A stretch of DNA of 64,000 nt, taken from contig JPHH03000037.1 of assembly GCA_000750105.3 (NCBI GenBank), positions 186,001-250,000 of the forward strand, given 5' to 3'. Both the position numbers and the translations under genes were made by a program. Of the stretch, positions 10,417 to 21,800 are shown piece by piece. The number at the start of each line of letters is the position of its first letter. Position 1 is the first letter of the stretch. The DNA comes from Tolypocladium sp. Sup5 PDA-1. Lineage: Eukaryota > Ascomycota > Sordariomycetes > Hypocreales > Ophiocordycipitaceae. The notes below the pieces were generated by a model, which did no database searches, was not told the origin of the DNA, and was given only the letters and a program-made list of their open reading frames with translations.

Positions 10417-13400
10417 ATGGCGAGCGCGCAGGCGATGGAGGAGGAGCTGCAACAGAGTGTTTTGCTGTCGGAGGACGCGGAATACGACACGGCAGACAGT
10501 ACTGGAGACAACCACACGAAATCTACGGGTCGAAAGCACAAAGGAGGAGTCACAGACTCCGCACAATACGGCGCGGCAGGCGTCTCTCAAGATGAGGGCA
10601 GCGACGGCGATGAGGAACTGAGCGACCGAGACGCCTCTGGCGAAGAGATCGACGAGGACGCATCTGGCGAGGAAGACAACGATCTCCTTGCTCAACAAAT
10701 AATTGTCGGGGACGCCGCGGGCGACGATGACGATGACGAGGACGACGAAAACGATGAAGATGCAGAACGAGGTGAAGACGATCTCGACGAGGGCGTTGGG
10801 GCTGTTAAGATCAGACCTGGGGAGTCAGACGACGAAGACATGGAGAGCGACGTCTCAGATTTGCCAAGCGCCCCCGACGAGGAGTCTGATGAAGACGAGG
10901 CTGCTTGGGAAGATGGAGACGGGGCCGACGGGGATGAGGATGAGGACGAGGACGAGGACGAGGACGCAGCGCCGTCGAATACCTGCATGTTCTGCAAGCA
11001 AGATGAGGAAAATGACCCCAGCGAAGACTTTGAGGCGTTCCTTGCCTGCACTGGCTGTGGCGAAAATGGTATGTGGCCTTATCATAGTGCTGCAAAGTGA
11101 CTGTGCTAACTGTAACAGCCCATCAACAATGTGCCCGCGGCGCGGCAGCCATGAGCGAGCAGAATCGTAAGTGACTTGTTCTTTTTGGCTCTTGTCCAGG
11201 TTTCCTGACCTCTTTTAGATTCCAAGAAATGGAAATGCCCGGAATGTTTCGCCGCAGACTCTGATCTAGACGACGACGATATCGACATCAAAGACGATGC
11301 TAGTATTGATGGAAACGCGCGGTCTTTGTCGCAACACTCAGGTGTGGCAAAGAGGTCGCGGGATAGCAACACTCCTGACGATCGATCCATGTCCAACGCG
11401 GGCGTTTTTGAAGATGATATCCCAAACGGGTCTCGAGCACTGCGAAAAAGGAAGACTTCATCGGCTGAGCCAGATGAGGGTGCTGGGTCCCTTAGAAAGC
11501 GACGCCGGAACCTCTCAAGCGACCTGGCCTCTCAAGATGATGGAGCTGCAGACCAGTCTACTGGCGCGAGCAGGGCGTCCAGAGCACTGCGGCTCAAAGC
11601 TCAACCGCCGCCACCCGTCACCATCGAGAAGCGATCGCGCACGTCCTTGGTTCTCAAGATTGAAGTGCGACCAGGCAACCTCAAAGAGATCCTTTCTCGG
11701 AGGAAACGCGACAGGAGGCGTGGTGGTGGTAGCAGCGGCGGCGGCGGCGGTAGTGGTGCTGCTGCTGTTGCTACTACTCCGAGGCCAGCTCCGCCGCCGC
11801 GATCGACGCCTGCTCGCCCGAGCGTTGCCCCGACCCCTGCTGCTCCCCTTCCGACACCGTTCACCTCGGACTTGTACTCCCAGCCGTTCTACTCCTTCTT
11901 CGACAAAGATACCGACGATGCGAAGGGGAAGCCTTACGGCGGCATACTAAGCGAGACGGAGGCGGACACGTCAAAGACACTTCCGACGCTCGATGATCGC
12001 AAGAGGTTCGACCACGCAAAGCAGAAGGCTGAAGATGAGTGGCGAGCTCGCGCCCTGGCAATACAGGCGGAGGCCGAAGTGCCAGCACGGAGACACAAGA
12101 CGGCAAACGAGAACGCAAGCCAGATCGAATGCATCGAGTTTGGGGGGTGGGAGATCGACACGTGGTACGCGGCCCCTTACCCGGCCGAGTACAGCAGAAA
12201 TCGCGTCCTCTACATCTGCGAGTTCTGCCTCAAGTACATGAACTCCGACTACGTCGCGTGGCGACACAAGCTCAAATGTGCCACCAAACATCCGCCGGGG
12301 GATGAGATATACCGCCATGGGTCCGTATCCATCTTCGAAGTTGATGGCCGGAAGCATCCGGTCTACTGCCAGAACCTGTGTCTCCTGGCAAAGCTCTTTC
12401 TCGGCTCAAAGACACTCTACTATGATGTGGAACCGTTCCTGTTCTACATTCTCTGCGAGTACGACGACTGTGGTTACCACTTCGTCGGCTACTTCTCCAA
12501 GGAGAAGCGAGCGAGCAGCCAGAATAACGTGTCGTGTATTTTGACGCTGCCGATACACCAGAGAAAGGGTTACGGAAACCTGCTCATTGATTTCTCCTAC
12601 CTTCTCACCAAGGTTGAGGAGAAGACTGGCTCGCCTGAGAAGCCGCTGTCGGACATGGGCCTTGTCTCCTATCGCAACTACTGGCGTCTAGAGCTGTGCC
12701 AATACTTCTTGAGCCTCGCGGAAGGAGGCAAGCACCAGAAGGACGGGCTCAGCGTCAAACAAATCTCTGATGACACCGGCATGACTGCCGATGACGTGGT
12801 CTCCGCCCTGGAAGGACTTCGGGCCTTGGTGCGGGATCCGCAGACGCATCTGTACGCGTTCCGCATGGATTTGGACTACTGCCGACAGTACGTAGCAAAG
12901 TGGGAATCAAAAGGCTACGTTAGGTTGAAGCCTGAGGCTCTCGCTTGGACGCCGTACGTTATGGGTCGGAGCAACGCCGTCAACTTCGAGCTTGGACCGC
13001 CTATTAGCACTATCGCGCCGCGCGAGGATGACGAGGCCAAGGTCCAAGAAGGTGCCAACAGCGTCGGCACAGAATCTCAGTCGTTGGTCAACGGCGAGAG
13101 TAAGGAGACGTCGCAGCAGGAATCCGCCGTCGTTAGCGATATGGAAAACACGGCTGGCCCAGAGCCTGTCAAGTCTATTGAGAACGTCGCGCCTGAGGGC
13201 AAAGAGAACGCAGACCCGGAGGACCAAGTTATGGAGGACGCAGATGCGGACCCCGACACCTGGGCGGCACCATACAAGGACATACCCCCAACACGTTTCG
13301 AAGTTTTCCCCCCCGTTACTGGTAGTCGCCGTACAGACAGAGCAAGGCCGAGCGTAAGCCGCCCAGCCGCCCCTCGTACTGTCAGCAGCGCATCGCGGCC

Positions 13401-13830
13401 ACGGCCGAAACGGTCTTCGGGCAGCAGCAGCAGCCGGCGCCCTACTGCGAGCCGTCCTCGGAGTAGTGCATCACGGCGGAAGACGGGAGGGACTGGCCGC
13501 GGGCCAGGGCGATGGCCTAAGGGAACCAAGAAGTCCGACTATGGTAATGCCGATAGTGGACCCGGTCTCCCTCCGGGATGGAAGGAGAAGCAAGCTCGCC
13601 TACAAGCGGAGGCCAAAGGCAGAAACCCCAACGCAGAGCCTCTCGGGACCGATAAACCCCCGAAGGACGAGGTGCAAGTCGCCGTGGCCAAGGCTTCCAC
13701 CAACGGCGAGGCGCCAAACGGCAAGACGGACAACCACGGCGGCAAGGGAAGGGTGGAGGAAGAGGACGTGGACGTGGACGTGGACGCGGACGTGGACGTG
13801 GACGTGGACGCTGAAGGGGAGGACGAGTAA
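10417..13830 (+). CDS. SAS3: MYST-family histone acetyltransferase with PHD finger (Sas3/MOZ-like)
   Basis: Three exons, 10417-11068, 11119-11166 and 11219-13830, give 1103 residues. The first 180 residues are strongly acidic (long Asp/Glu runs). A PHD zinc finger follows, starting at CMFCKQDEEND near residue 189 and completed across both introns by CTGCGENG, AHQQCARG and KWKCPECF. The MYST domain spans about 536-830: a C2HC finger (YICEFC ... HKLKC), the auto-acetylated lysine context SKTLYYD, the catalytic cysteine in NNVSCILTLP, the acetyl-CoA loop QRKGYGN and the catalytic glutamate in GSPEKPLSD. It should acetylate histone H3 or H4 tails as part of a chromatin complex. The Sas3-versus-other-MYST choice rests on the PHD-MYST order and is less certain than the family. 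The C-terminus has a Ser/Arg-rich segment resembling an AT-hook-like region (GRGPGRWPKGTKK) and ends in a Val-Asp repeat encoded by GACGTG units. Confidence 0.95.
13765..13812 (+). repeat. Coding GACGTG hexanucleotide array
   Basis: Eight consecutive hexamers, six exact GACGTG and two variants (GACGCG, GACGCT), at the 3' end of the MYST gene. They encode alternating Asp-Val. This is a repeat likely to vary in copy number in frame. Confidence 0.9.
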
Positions 13831-14218
13831 ATGAATTCTAATGCGAGGCGGAGCCGGATAAAGGTGGCCAACCTGCGGGTCTGTTTCCAAGCGAAAGGGG
13901 TACGGTGTCGGGATGATATACCTTTGTAAGCTCTGAGATATTTTCTTGGCCCATGGATGTACGAGTACGGCGCGCGCAGCTTAGATATTTGATACCAAGA
14001 AGACTGTTGGCAGCAATGGTATTGTGGGTTTTGCCGGGTTATCGTGCTTATTATTATCTCGGGCAGGCACGATGGTGTCGCGAGTGATCTGTGCCTTCCC
14101 TGACGGGGCGCGTCACAGGTTAGTACACGCGCTGGGACTCACCACCAGCGTGGGGTACAGTATTAATACCTGTTTTCTCTCAGCATCAGCAACCATCAAG
14201 AATCGCAGCCGCTTTGCA
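13831..14218. other. Intergenic region
   Basis: About 390 bp between the MYST stop and the Zn2Cys6 factor start; it must hold the 3' end of the first and the promoter of the second. A CT-rich stretch, CTGTTTTCTCTCAGCATCAG, lies about 35 bp before the downstream ATG. Nothing else is seen. Confidence 0.4.
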
Positions 14219-15943
14219 ATGGCCCATCGCAGCCGCGGATGTCTGCGATGCCGCCAGCGCCGCGTCAAGGCAAAGCCTTCCAGTCCCCGCCAATACCCGC
14301 AGTGCTGACGCCATCATTGCAGTGTGACCAGGGCCGTCCGTCATGCCAGCGCTGCCTCACACGGAATGAGCTGTGCGTAGGCTACAGGGACGAGGCCGAC
14401 CTCATCTTCCAGCACGAGACGGAGAGAGTCGTTCGCAAGAACCAGTGGGAGTCGACCAGTGCGTCTTCTCTCTCATCCGGGAGCAGCCGTCGGTCGCGCA
14501 GTCAGTCGCTTCCGGGGGTGGCCTCGGAGGCTCTTCCAGACTGGGCGCACCACGGTCCGACCCCGTCATTCCCATGGCTCGATGGGAGTTCAGATCCTGA
14601 CAAGTCTCTGTCCGCCGATGAACAGGCGGTGTCTGGATTCTTCGACAAATACGTCATCTACCCATGCAACGAGACTTCTTCGCCAGGATTCCTCGAGCAT
14701 CTGCCGTGCCTGTTCAAAGAAGTCAACGTCGAGGGTCGATGTGCCCTCCGGTGGGCGGTCCAAGCAGCCGCTTTCGCAGACTCTTCGAGGTCAGAGGACT
14801 CTGAAGTGGCTGCATGCAAGGCGTTTGAGTGCTACGGCCATGCCCTGGCAGCCTTGGGGAAATCCCTGTCGGAGAAGGGCAAGACGCCGGATGATTATGA
14901 CCTCATGACAGTGGTGGTGCTCGATATATTTGAGGTAAAGCATGGCCCTCACGCTTTTCAAGTGTTGAATCTAATTCCATGGTTAGTCTCTTTTTATGCC
15001 GGATGCTGTGTCCAACGGATCTCATGCCCAGGGAATGGCGCACATTCTCCGACTCAGGTGCCACGACCAGTTCCACGATCCCCGGGGATGGGGCTTATTC
15101 CGTCTGGCTCATCATCGGCTTGTATGATCACTCTCCCCTCTATCAGAAAAGCCATGCTGACTAGGGGTGTTGCAGCAAAAGCAGCAACTGGCCAAGCACC
15201 TCGGCCCTCTGCCAGAGTCCAAGACGTGGATAGCATCCTTGGACGGAAATGACCAATTTATTCGACTCGAGACAGACGCGTTGGGGATATCCACCCTCTG
15301 CGAAGAGGCAAACTCCCTGCTTCTAGATCTCAACTCTGCCAACGTGCCACGCGAGAAAGTGATCGGGCTGGTGCGTCGAATGCACCAACTCGACAACGAC
15401 GCTGCTCGGTGGCGGCAGAAGCCTGAGTGGTCCTTCAGAAAGATCACAAGAAGCGAAGTATCAGGAGACGAGAGAGTAAAAGCGCGACTCCACGAAACGG
15501 TTCAACTGCATCGAGATCTGTGGATGGCGTACGAGTGGAACTACCACAGAGCGGCGCGGATGATACTGCATCAGCAGCTGCTCTCGTGCCTAGACGCAGT
15601 CGCATCCGACGCGTCACTTGACGCTCTCGACCGCCGAACCGCCGAACTCACAGCGTGGAGAGAGACGTCCACGATGACTGTTCAATATCTCGCAGACGAG
15701 GTGCTGTCAACCGTTGCTCAATCGCTCGGCGACATCGACCACAACGGCCACTTAGTCTCCGAGCCGGGATCGTCACGGTCACAGGCCATTGGAGCGTACC
15801 TCCTTTTGTGGCCCATCAAGATCATCAAGAACCGCGACGGTTCAACGACCGAGGCGCAACAACATGCAGCACAGGCCGTTTTTGAGAGAATTCGAGATTG
15901 TACGGGTATGAAGAGCAACCTGGGCTCCGTGTCTTTTATGTGA
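14219..15943 (+). CDS. Zn2Cys6 binuclear-cluster transcription factor
   Basis: Four exons, 14219-14269, 14323-14934, 14987-15121 and 15176-15943, give 521 residues. The Zn2Cys6 cluster occupies residues 8-35 with ideal spacing (C8-x2-C11-x6-C18-x6-C25-x2-C28-x6-C35), but it is complete only if the first intron is removed with a GC donor (AAG then GCAAAG) and a TTGCAG acceptor, placing C18 right after the junction. The rest matches the fungal-specific regulatory domain common in Pezizomycotina, with GMAHILRLR and the CHDQFHDPRGWGLFRLAHHR segment spanning exon 3, and QKQQLA at the start of exon 4. It is presumably a nuclear DNA-binding regulator recognising CGG-type half sites. Target genes are unknown; the neighbouring cupin gene is a possibility only by proximity. 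Confidence 0.9.
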
Positions 15944-17050
15944 AAGCGCCTACTCTCGCACTCGCTGTTGAAAGTCCCAGGGAGCTCGATGCCGGCGACG
16001 ACCATGTTCCTCTCGTGCCAAGGGACGACTGGAACCTCTTTGCGACCGCAGAAGATAAGGGCACGGACGAAGACGAGGAAAGCAGTTTACTGGATTCCAT
16101 TGTGGTTATCAGTAAAGAGGACTCCGCCCTATTGACTCTTGAAAGACAAGTCGAGGACGAGATTAATGACTTGCGGTTGGAGTTGTTCTTTCAAATGCAA
16201 CCCCAGCCCCATAAAATCGAGTCGGAGGAACTAACGCAGCTCCTCTCCTCTACAACCAACTCAATCTCCCGGGGATTCTTCCATAACCTTCTCAATGGTG
16301 TTGTCAAGAGACAGCCAGTTTGGGCCACCCTTCTTCACATCCCTGGCAGCCAAGCGGAGCAAGATGTCAGGGGAGGGCAGCGCCAGCTACCCTAGAACTA
16401 CCGGAAGTGGCTGTCGAGGATGTTGGTGTTTCCGCCTTGCTATACCACTCTGTTTCTAAAGTATCACTCCTGTTGCTACGTATTCCTATTATTGCCAAGC
16501 ATTCCCCGTATTTCCAGCTATCACTCTTGTTTCCAAGCGTTTACAGCAGCCGACGAGGCACCCCGTGGGCCACCAGAAACTCCCGCTTCACGATGACAAT
16601 TACTGTATCCCACTTCGGCCCGCCTGGAGTGATAACATACCAATACTTACAAAGTAACAATAGGCCCCTTCCAAAAGCAGCAGGCACCCCTAAAGAATTA
16701 TCAATTCATGCCGTCAGCGTCGTCGGTAAATGCTGTGCCGGATCGCTGGAAGCGACAACCTCGTGCCCCCTTCCCGATGCGGTAAGCGGCGCGAACATCC
16801 CTGCATCCTCCCGTATAGCCAGTGCTTATTCTCCAGACTCGCGAATCCGAGGCGCCGAATATAGAGGAGATGCAGAAAGTATAAGTAGAGGACGATGTTC
16901 CCTCTTGTAAGTCAAGCTATTCACTCGAAAAAGACAAACAAAACACGCAGTTCATCTTGAAGACCTTGAATCTCTCTCTCTTACACCCTTGCTTGAGCAG
17001 TATCGTCTCTACCCACTCACTTACACCGCCTACATCCATCAGGACTCAAC
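15944..17050. other. Intergenic region with an unassigned open frame
   Basis: A frame of 165 codons is open from 15898 to 16395 but overlaps the 3' end of the Zn2Cys6 gene in another frame and has no ATG until 16195. Its translation is acidic then Leu/Gln-rich, with segments like VEDEINDLRLELFFQMQ, and has no domain I recognise. It may be an untranslated 3' region or a decayed gene. The stretch 16920-17050 holds the CT-rich leader of the cupin gene. Confidence 0.4.
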
Positions 17051-17569
17051 ATGGCCCAACAAACAAAGCCTCTCCCCATGGCCCGCCTCGTCCGGACCGC
17101 ACACACCGAAGACGGCACCTCCGTCTTCGCCTCCGACGCCGCACTCCCCTCCTTCAGCCCCTTTGGCCCGCAGGGCAGCTCCTTCACTATCCTCGACACC
17201 CGGGCCGCCGTGCCGGTCAACAACACCGACGCCGTGCCCTCGTTCGCCAACACGCTCCCGCGCTGCCCGCCGCGCGGCGCCATATTCTGCATCACGGACA
17301 TCAAGGCGGGCGGGCGTGCGCCGATGCACCGCACGCAGAGCATCGACTACGGCGTCGTCTTGTCGGGCGCCATCGTGATGCGGTTGGACGGCGGCGAGGA
17401 GACGACGGTGCGGGCGGGCGAGTTTATCGTGCAGCAGGGCGTCAATCACCAGTGGATCAACGAGTCGGAGGAGACGTGCCGGATTCTGGTTGTGATGCTG
17501 GGGGCGGAGAAGATTGCGCTGAAGGATGGGACGGTCCTGGAGGAGACGGTCTTCCAGACTCGGAAGTGA
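17051..17569 (+). CDS. Small cupin-fold protein
   Basis: Single exon, 172 residues, start codon in good context (CAACATGGC). A central conserved-barrel cupin domain spans about residues 75-155: the first motif region (GGRAPMHRTQSIDYGVVLSG) carries a His that usually binds metal, and the second (GEFIVQQGVNHQW) carries another His. No signal peptide is seen, so it is probably cytosolic. Such single-domain fungal cupins are mostly uncharacterised dioxygenase-like or binding proteins; the reaction cannot be stated. The N-terminal 70 residues are an accessory strand region common in this fungal subgroup. It converges with the SET-domain gene downstream. Confidence 0.85.
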   Translation: MAQQTKPLPMARLVRTAHTEDGTSVFASDAALPSFSPFGPQGSSFTILDTRAAVPVNNTDAVPSFANTLPRCPPRGAIFCITDIKAGGRAPMHRTQSIDYGVVLSGAIVMRLDGGEETTVRAGEFIVQQGVNHQWINESEETCRILVVMLGAEKIALKDGTVLEETVFQTRK

Positions 17570-17782
17570 GGGTCGTTGTGGCGATGGAAGAAGATCCGAT
17601 TTGAGGTAGTGCTTGCTTTCGCATAATAGACCAGGAACCCGTGTTGCTCTTCGTTTCTCCTTTCCGTTGCTCGACGTGCTCTCTTGTCGCGTTTGCCACA
17701 CGTCTGGCTCGTTCTGCCGCTAATGGGCCTTCGCCTCCCGGTGACATCGGGTTGACTTGATCTCGGTATGCCATTGCCGGCC

Positions 17783-18400
17783 TCATGAGCATCTCTCATC
17801 TCCTCCCGCCTCCCCTTCCTCTCCCCCTTCCCTGTCTTCATCACTCCTCTCCCCCCAGAATCCCTTCCCATAGCTCACCAGAATCTCCTCCCCCTTCCGA
17901 ATTCCCTTGCCCGCATTCTTCCCCCCAACCACCCACACGCCCACGCAGACCTCCCCCCAGCGCTCGCACCACCCCGTGTCAAACACCGCAGTCGCCCGCT
18001 CCCGCACGCCGCGGCGGTCGTTGACGAAGCGGCCCTCGTTGCCCTCCCGCGCCGCGTCCACCGCCACGTCCGCCTCCCGGTCCAGCCACAGGTCGTAGTC
18101 GCTCTCCGCCGCCGACGCGAGCCCCGCGTGCACCCGCCCCAGGTACGCCAGGATAAACGCCCCCGGCCGCAGGTTCTGCGCCGCGAAGAGCCCGAACTGG
18201 CCGTGGGCCGGGTGCGAGGCGTCGCGGATGGGCTGGATCTTGACGTTGGGTGACGGCGTGAGCGTGGATGCGGCGGGGATGACGGCGGCCGAGGCGGGCT
18301 GAGTGCGGAGGGCTCGGAGTTGTTTGGGCGTCAGGTCTTTGACGTGGAGCGGCGCTTTCAGGTATGGAAATGAATCTGGCCAGTTTTTCGGCTTGGACAT
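17783..18400 (-). CDS. SET-domain protein (atypical catalytic motif)
   Basis: Single exon; from the ATG at 18400 (MSKPKNW, upstream context AACAAC) it gives 205 residues. An in-frame ATG at 18532 would add 44 low-complexity residues and is less likely. A short SET domain covers roughly residues 60-185: GQFGLFAAQNLRPGAFILAY for the first SET strand block, then DYDLWLD, GNEGRFVNDRRG at the position of the usual NHS/NHxCxPN motif, and GEEILVSYGKGFW for the C-terminal pseudoknot strand with the expected Tyr. The Asn-His-x-Cys signature is replaced by NEGRFVND, so classical histone-lysine methyltransferase activity is uncertain. The C-terminus is a short Glu/Gly-rich acidic tail. Substrate is unknown. 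Confidence 0.75.
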   Translation of the reverse strand: MSKPKNWPDSFPYLKAPLHVKDLTPKQLRALRTQPASAAVIPAASTLTPSPNVKIQPIRDASHPAHGQFGLFAAQNLRPGAFILAYLGRVHAGLASAAESDYDLWLDREADVAVDAAREGNEGRFVNDRRGVRERATAVFDTGWCERWGEVCVGVWVVGGKNAGKGIRKGEEILVSYGKGFWGERSDEDREGGEEGEAGGDERCS

Positions 18401-18886
18401 GTTGTTTGGATGACGCGTAAACGCTTCAATATCGTGTGTGTGAAGAGAAGACGACGTCGAGGTTGAGCCTGGGCCGATGATTGTGCCCGCCTCTCGTGCT
18501 GTCCGAGGACCTGCCCCCAAACCAATCTCCACGAAAACTAACTTATAAAAAGCTCCACGTACAATGCATGCACGGCCGTTGTATGATCATGTTTAGGTGC
18601 TGGAATCTACATCGCACATTTCGTTCGTCACGTCACATCGTCCAGGCATAGACAAGAGAGCTTTTGGCACTCAATCTCAATTGCGAGCGCATAGCTATCT
18701 AACGCAGGTATATAATACAATCCTGCCCCTGTTTTCTGCTCCTCCTGCAGTCCCTGAAGCCTCCGTAGGATGGATTTCTTTCCCCAAGGCACTGTCGCAA
18801 TCACCCGAGGGTTCATTCCAAATTATCTTATAGCACAAACACATGGCTCAGCTCTCCTGCACACTGCTGTCCACTCTGCACGCCTC
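18401..18886. other. Intergenic region
   Basis: About 490 bp between the SET gene start and the 3' end of the Nup98-96 gene, both on the minus strand. It carries the SET-gene promoter and the Nup 3' end. No other feature is seen. Confidence 0.4.
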
Positions 18887-21800
18887 TCAGTGCGACATCA
18901 CCTCTCGGTAACGGTCCATGCCGAGGTCCACCGAGTAAGCCAAGAGTCGATCCTGCGTCAGTGGCAGGTTCAAGATTCGAGACCGAAGTTCCATATCCTA
19001 GCATCGAGTTAGTTCTTGTGACGAAACCAACAAACGCGGGCCATGATGACATACCTGTTTCTTCTTGGCCAGTTTCAAGATTTCTCTGGCCGTCTCATCG
19101 GCCATGTCAGACACGGCAGCATAACGCGTGATCTCGGCTTCTCCAACGCCGTCGTTCATGGCATTGAGGCCAGCCAGCAACTTCTCAAGTAGAGCAGGCG
19201 GCGTACTCTCGCCCCTGCTGCGGTGCTGTACCAGGCTGAGGAAATAGTTGTAAATCTCCCCGCCTAGTGCCCATTCTGTGATGGAGTCCTGACGCCCTTC
19301 AAACTGTGAGATCAGCGACGAAAGGGTTGCATAGTCGCGCTCGATGATTGCACGAGGTGCGACTTGTTGAACCAAGACTCGATGCGCTTCCACGAATGAT
19401 CCAGCACGAAGCAGGCAGTGGACTTCTGCCGATGCATCCTTCTTCACACTGCGCATGTACAGGGCAAGGGATTCCCACAGCCAAGTCGCGGGGATCTGGA
19501 ACTTCTCCGTGAGGAGGGTGAATGTCGCTCCAGACTCGGGGCCAATCAGCCCAGCGTGTCGGCAAAGGTGGTCTTGTATCGCCTTCGTGCGCGTCCTGGG
19601 GTCGCAGAGGTGTAGCAGGACAAATGCGGCTTCGAGCCATTCGCCTGCACCCGTCAGCTGGGCGGCATAGGCTATTGTTGACGCATCCGCCTTCTCTGCT
19701 CCGTTTTGCCCGAATGACGCTTTTCCAGTCGAGATCAAGGCTAGGCCGAGCTGCCAGCAGAGCCTCATGTCGAGGGGCGATAACTGAGAATTCTCTGGAC
19801 GGAGGATCGCTTCAAGGTCGGCATCTTTGTCGGCATACAGTTGCAGGAGGCCCCATAACAGATCTTGCCGGCTGCTCGCATTCATGTCGTTCCACAACGG
19901 CATAATGCCCTGCTCAGAGTACCACGGCCGCGGCAGGTCCTCCTTGTCTTGCCCAATGTCCTCCTGGAACTGCTTCACCGCTGCAGCGGCACTGTCTTGG
20001 TGCGCAATTGCGTACCATAGACGCAAGCCAAACGACTGTCTCCAATCCAGGCCAAACTTCTTGGAGATGACGAAAGAGTCCATCCGATCCTCGACTGGAA
20101 CCGCCTTCATTCCCTCGCAGACACACACGTTTCCGCTCAGAAGCTCGCAAATGGTCCGGATTGCTTCGGAGAACTCGGACAGCATCTTCGAATCATGCCA
20201 CGCCTTGAGCTGCTCCTTCATGTCCCTCTTGGCCGCATCACTGGTGCCCATGAGCGGCACTAGAGTTCCGAGTCGAAAGTTCTTGCCATCCAGCAGGTGC
20301 TTGCAGGCCTCAGTGATCCGGTGTCCTGCGAGACACGCGACGGCCTTTTCTTCGCTGGTACCGGCAAGTCCAATATTGGTGGCGGAGGCCTGTTCAACCA
20401 AGTCGGCCCAAAACTGTGACAGCTTGGCTTTTCTTGCCACGTGTTCCGGCTCGACGCCTGGGGAACTGGTGCGGTCGAAGAGAATGCTTGCAAGTTCCCA
20501 AACACGCTTCTCGTGGACGTTGGCCGGGTCGTTCATGTCCTGGTGGTGGAAAATCTCCTGAAGGCTGGCTGCCCGAAGAGTCGCCATAGGGACATTGTCA
20601 ACCAGACGGATCTCCGTCACCCGATCCTGGGCACGTAGAAACTTCTTTGAAGACTGTGAAAAGATCAGCAATTGAGTCTCTTCATTGTCGGAATGGGAGA
20701 TTCATACCTCTGTAGAAAATTTGGCTAAACGAAGGTCTTGCCTCTCTGTTTGAATACCGGATCGCTGAAACGTGAGAATATCTGTGTCGCTCAGTCGACT
20801 CGATTGCGTAGCACCCAGCGATCTCGTCACAACCAGGGTCTCATCTGGCCCCCATGTTGGACGCGAGGCATCGTGGAAAGCTTGTTCCGCTTCGTCGACG
20901 GTAAATGTCTTGTCTTGTCGTTCGTATGGCCACTAATGGGGAAAAAAGAAAAGGCATCAGCATTTAATTTCAGTGATAAGTACATAGGCCTCCGCAGTCA
21001 TCATTCTGATGCGAGGCAAATCAAATCTCGACAGGTGTACGGACCTGTGGAAAGCCTTTCGCTGGCACAGAAGCACGGAGATTCTGTCGCATCGGCTTGG
21101 GCTTCTCGAACAAAGAGTTCATCAGGTCGATGCTGGTTGCGAACCCGCGGCCCTTATCCACGGCCAGCTGCGTGCTTGCCGCGAACCCGCTGGCTCTTTC
21201 AGCCTTCATCATGCTCTTCCCCCATATAGGCGATTTTCGAAGATCATCCTCGTGATCATCGAAGCTCACCATCGCACCTGTTCGCTTAGATGGTGACTCA
21301 TTCAACTCCCTGAGGAGCTGGCGGTCTCTCTTCACAGGACTGACAGTTTTTCGCAGCATTTCCATCCAATCGTCGCCATCGGCAACTTCCAGCTGCACCG
21401 GACCAACCGAGTCCTTCATCGCTCGCATCCTAGCTCTCAGAATGCCACCAGGGGTTCCTCTCTTGGTCTCCTGGTCAATCTCCGACGAGGCATCATCATG
21501 CTCCGCGGCACGATGCTGTCCGATAGAAGACCTCGTCATATCTTCATCCTCGGACATATCATATCCGTCGTCCATGTCGGTGTTGTACTCGTCATCGAGT
21601 GACAACGTAACATTGTTGGGCGCCGAATCCGCGGAGCTAGCCCCTAAAAAAGACTGCTTGCCAGTGACTTCATCATCATCATACAGCTCTTGCTGCTGCT
21701 GCTCGTCAAAGGCGCCGGGGACGCCTTTGCGCTGTCTGAAATCGAAAGTGTCGTCTTCCATGGACGAGTTGGCAGACATGTCCAGAGACACGGGTTCAGG

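Noticed and set aside
1983..17569. Monooxygenase, Zn2Cys6 factor and cupin as parts of one biosynthetic cluster
   Set aside because: They are separated by housekeeping genes (eL8, Ncs6, complex I subunit, MYST), and there is no polyketide, peptide or terpene backbone gene.
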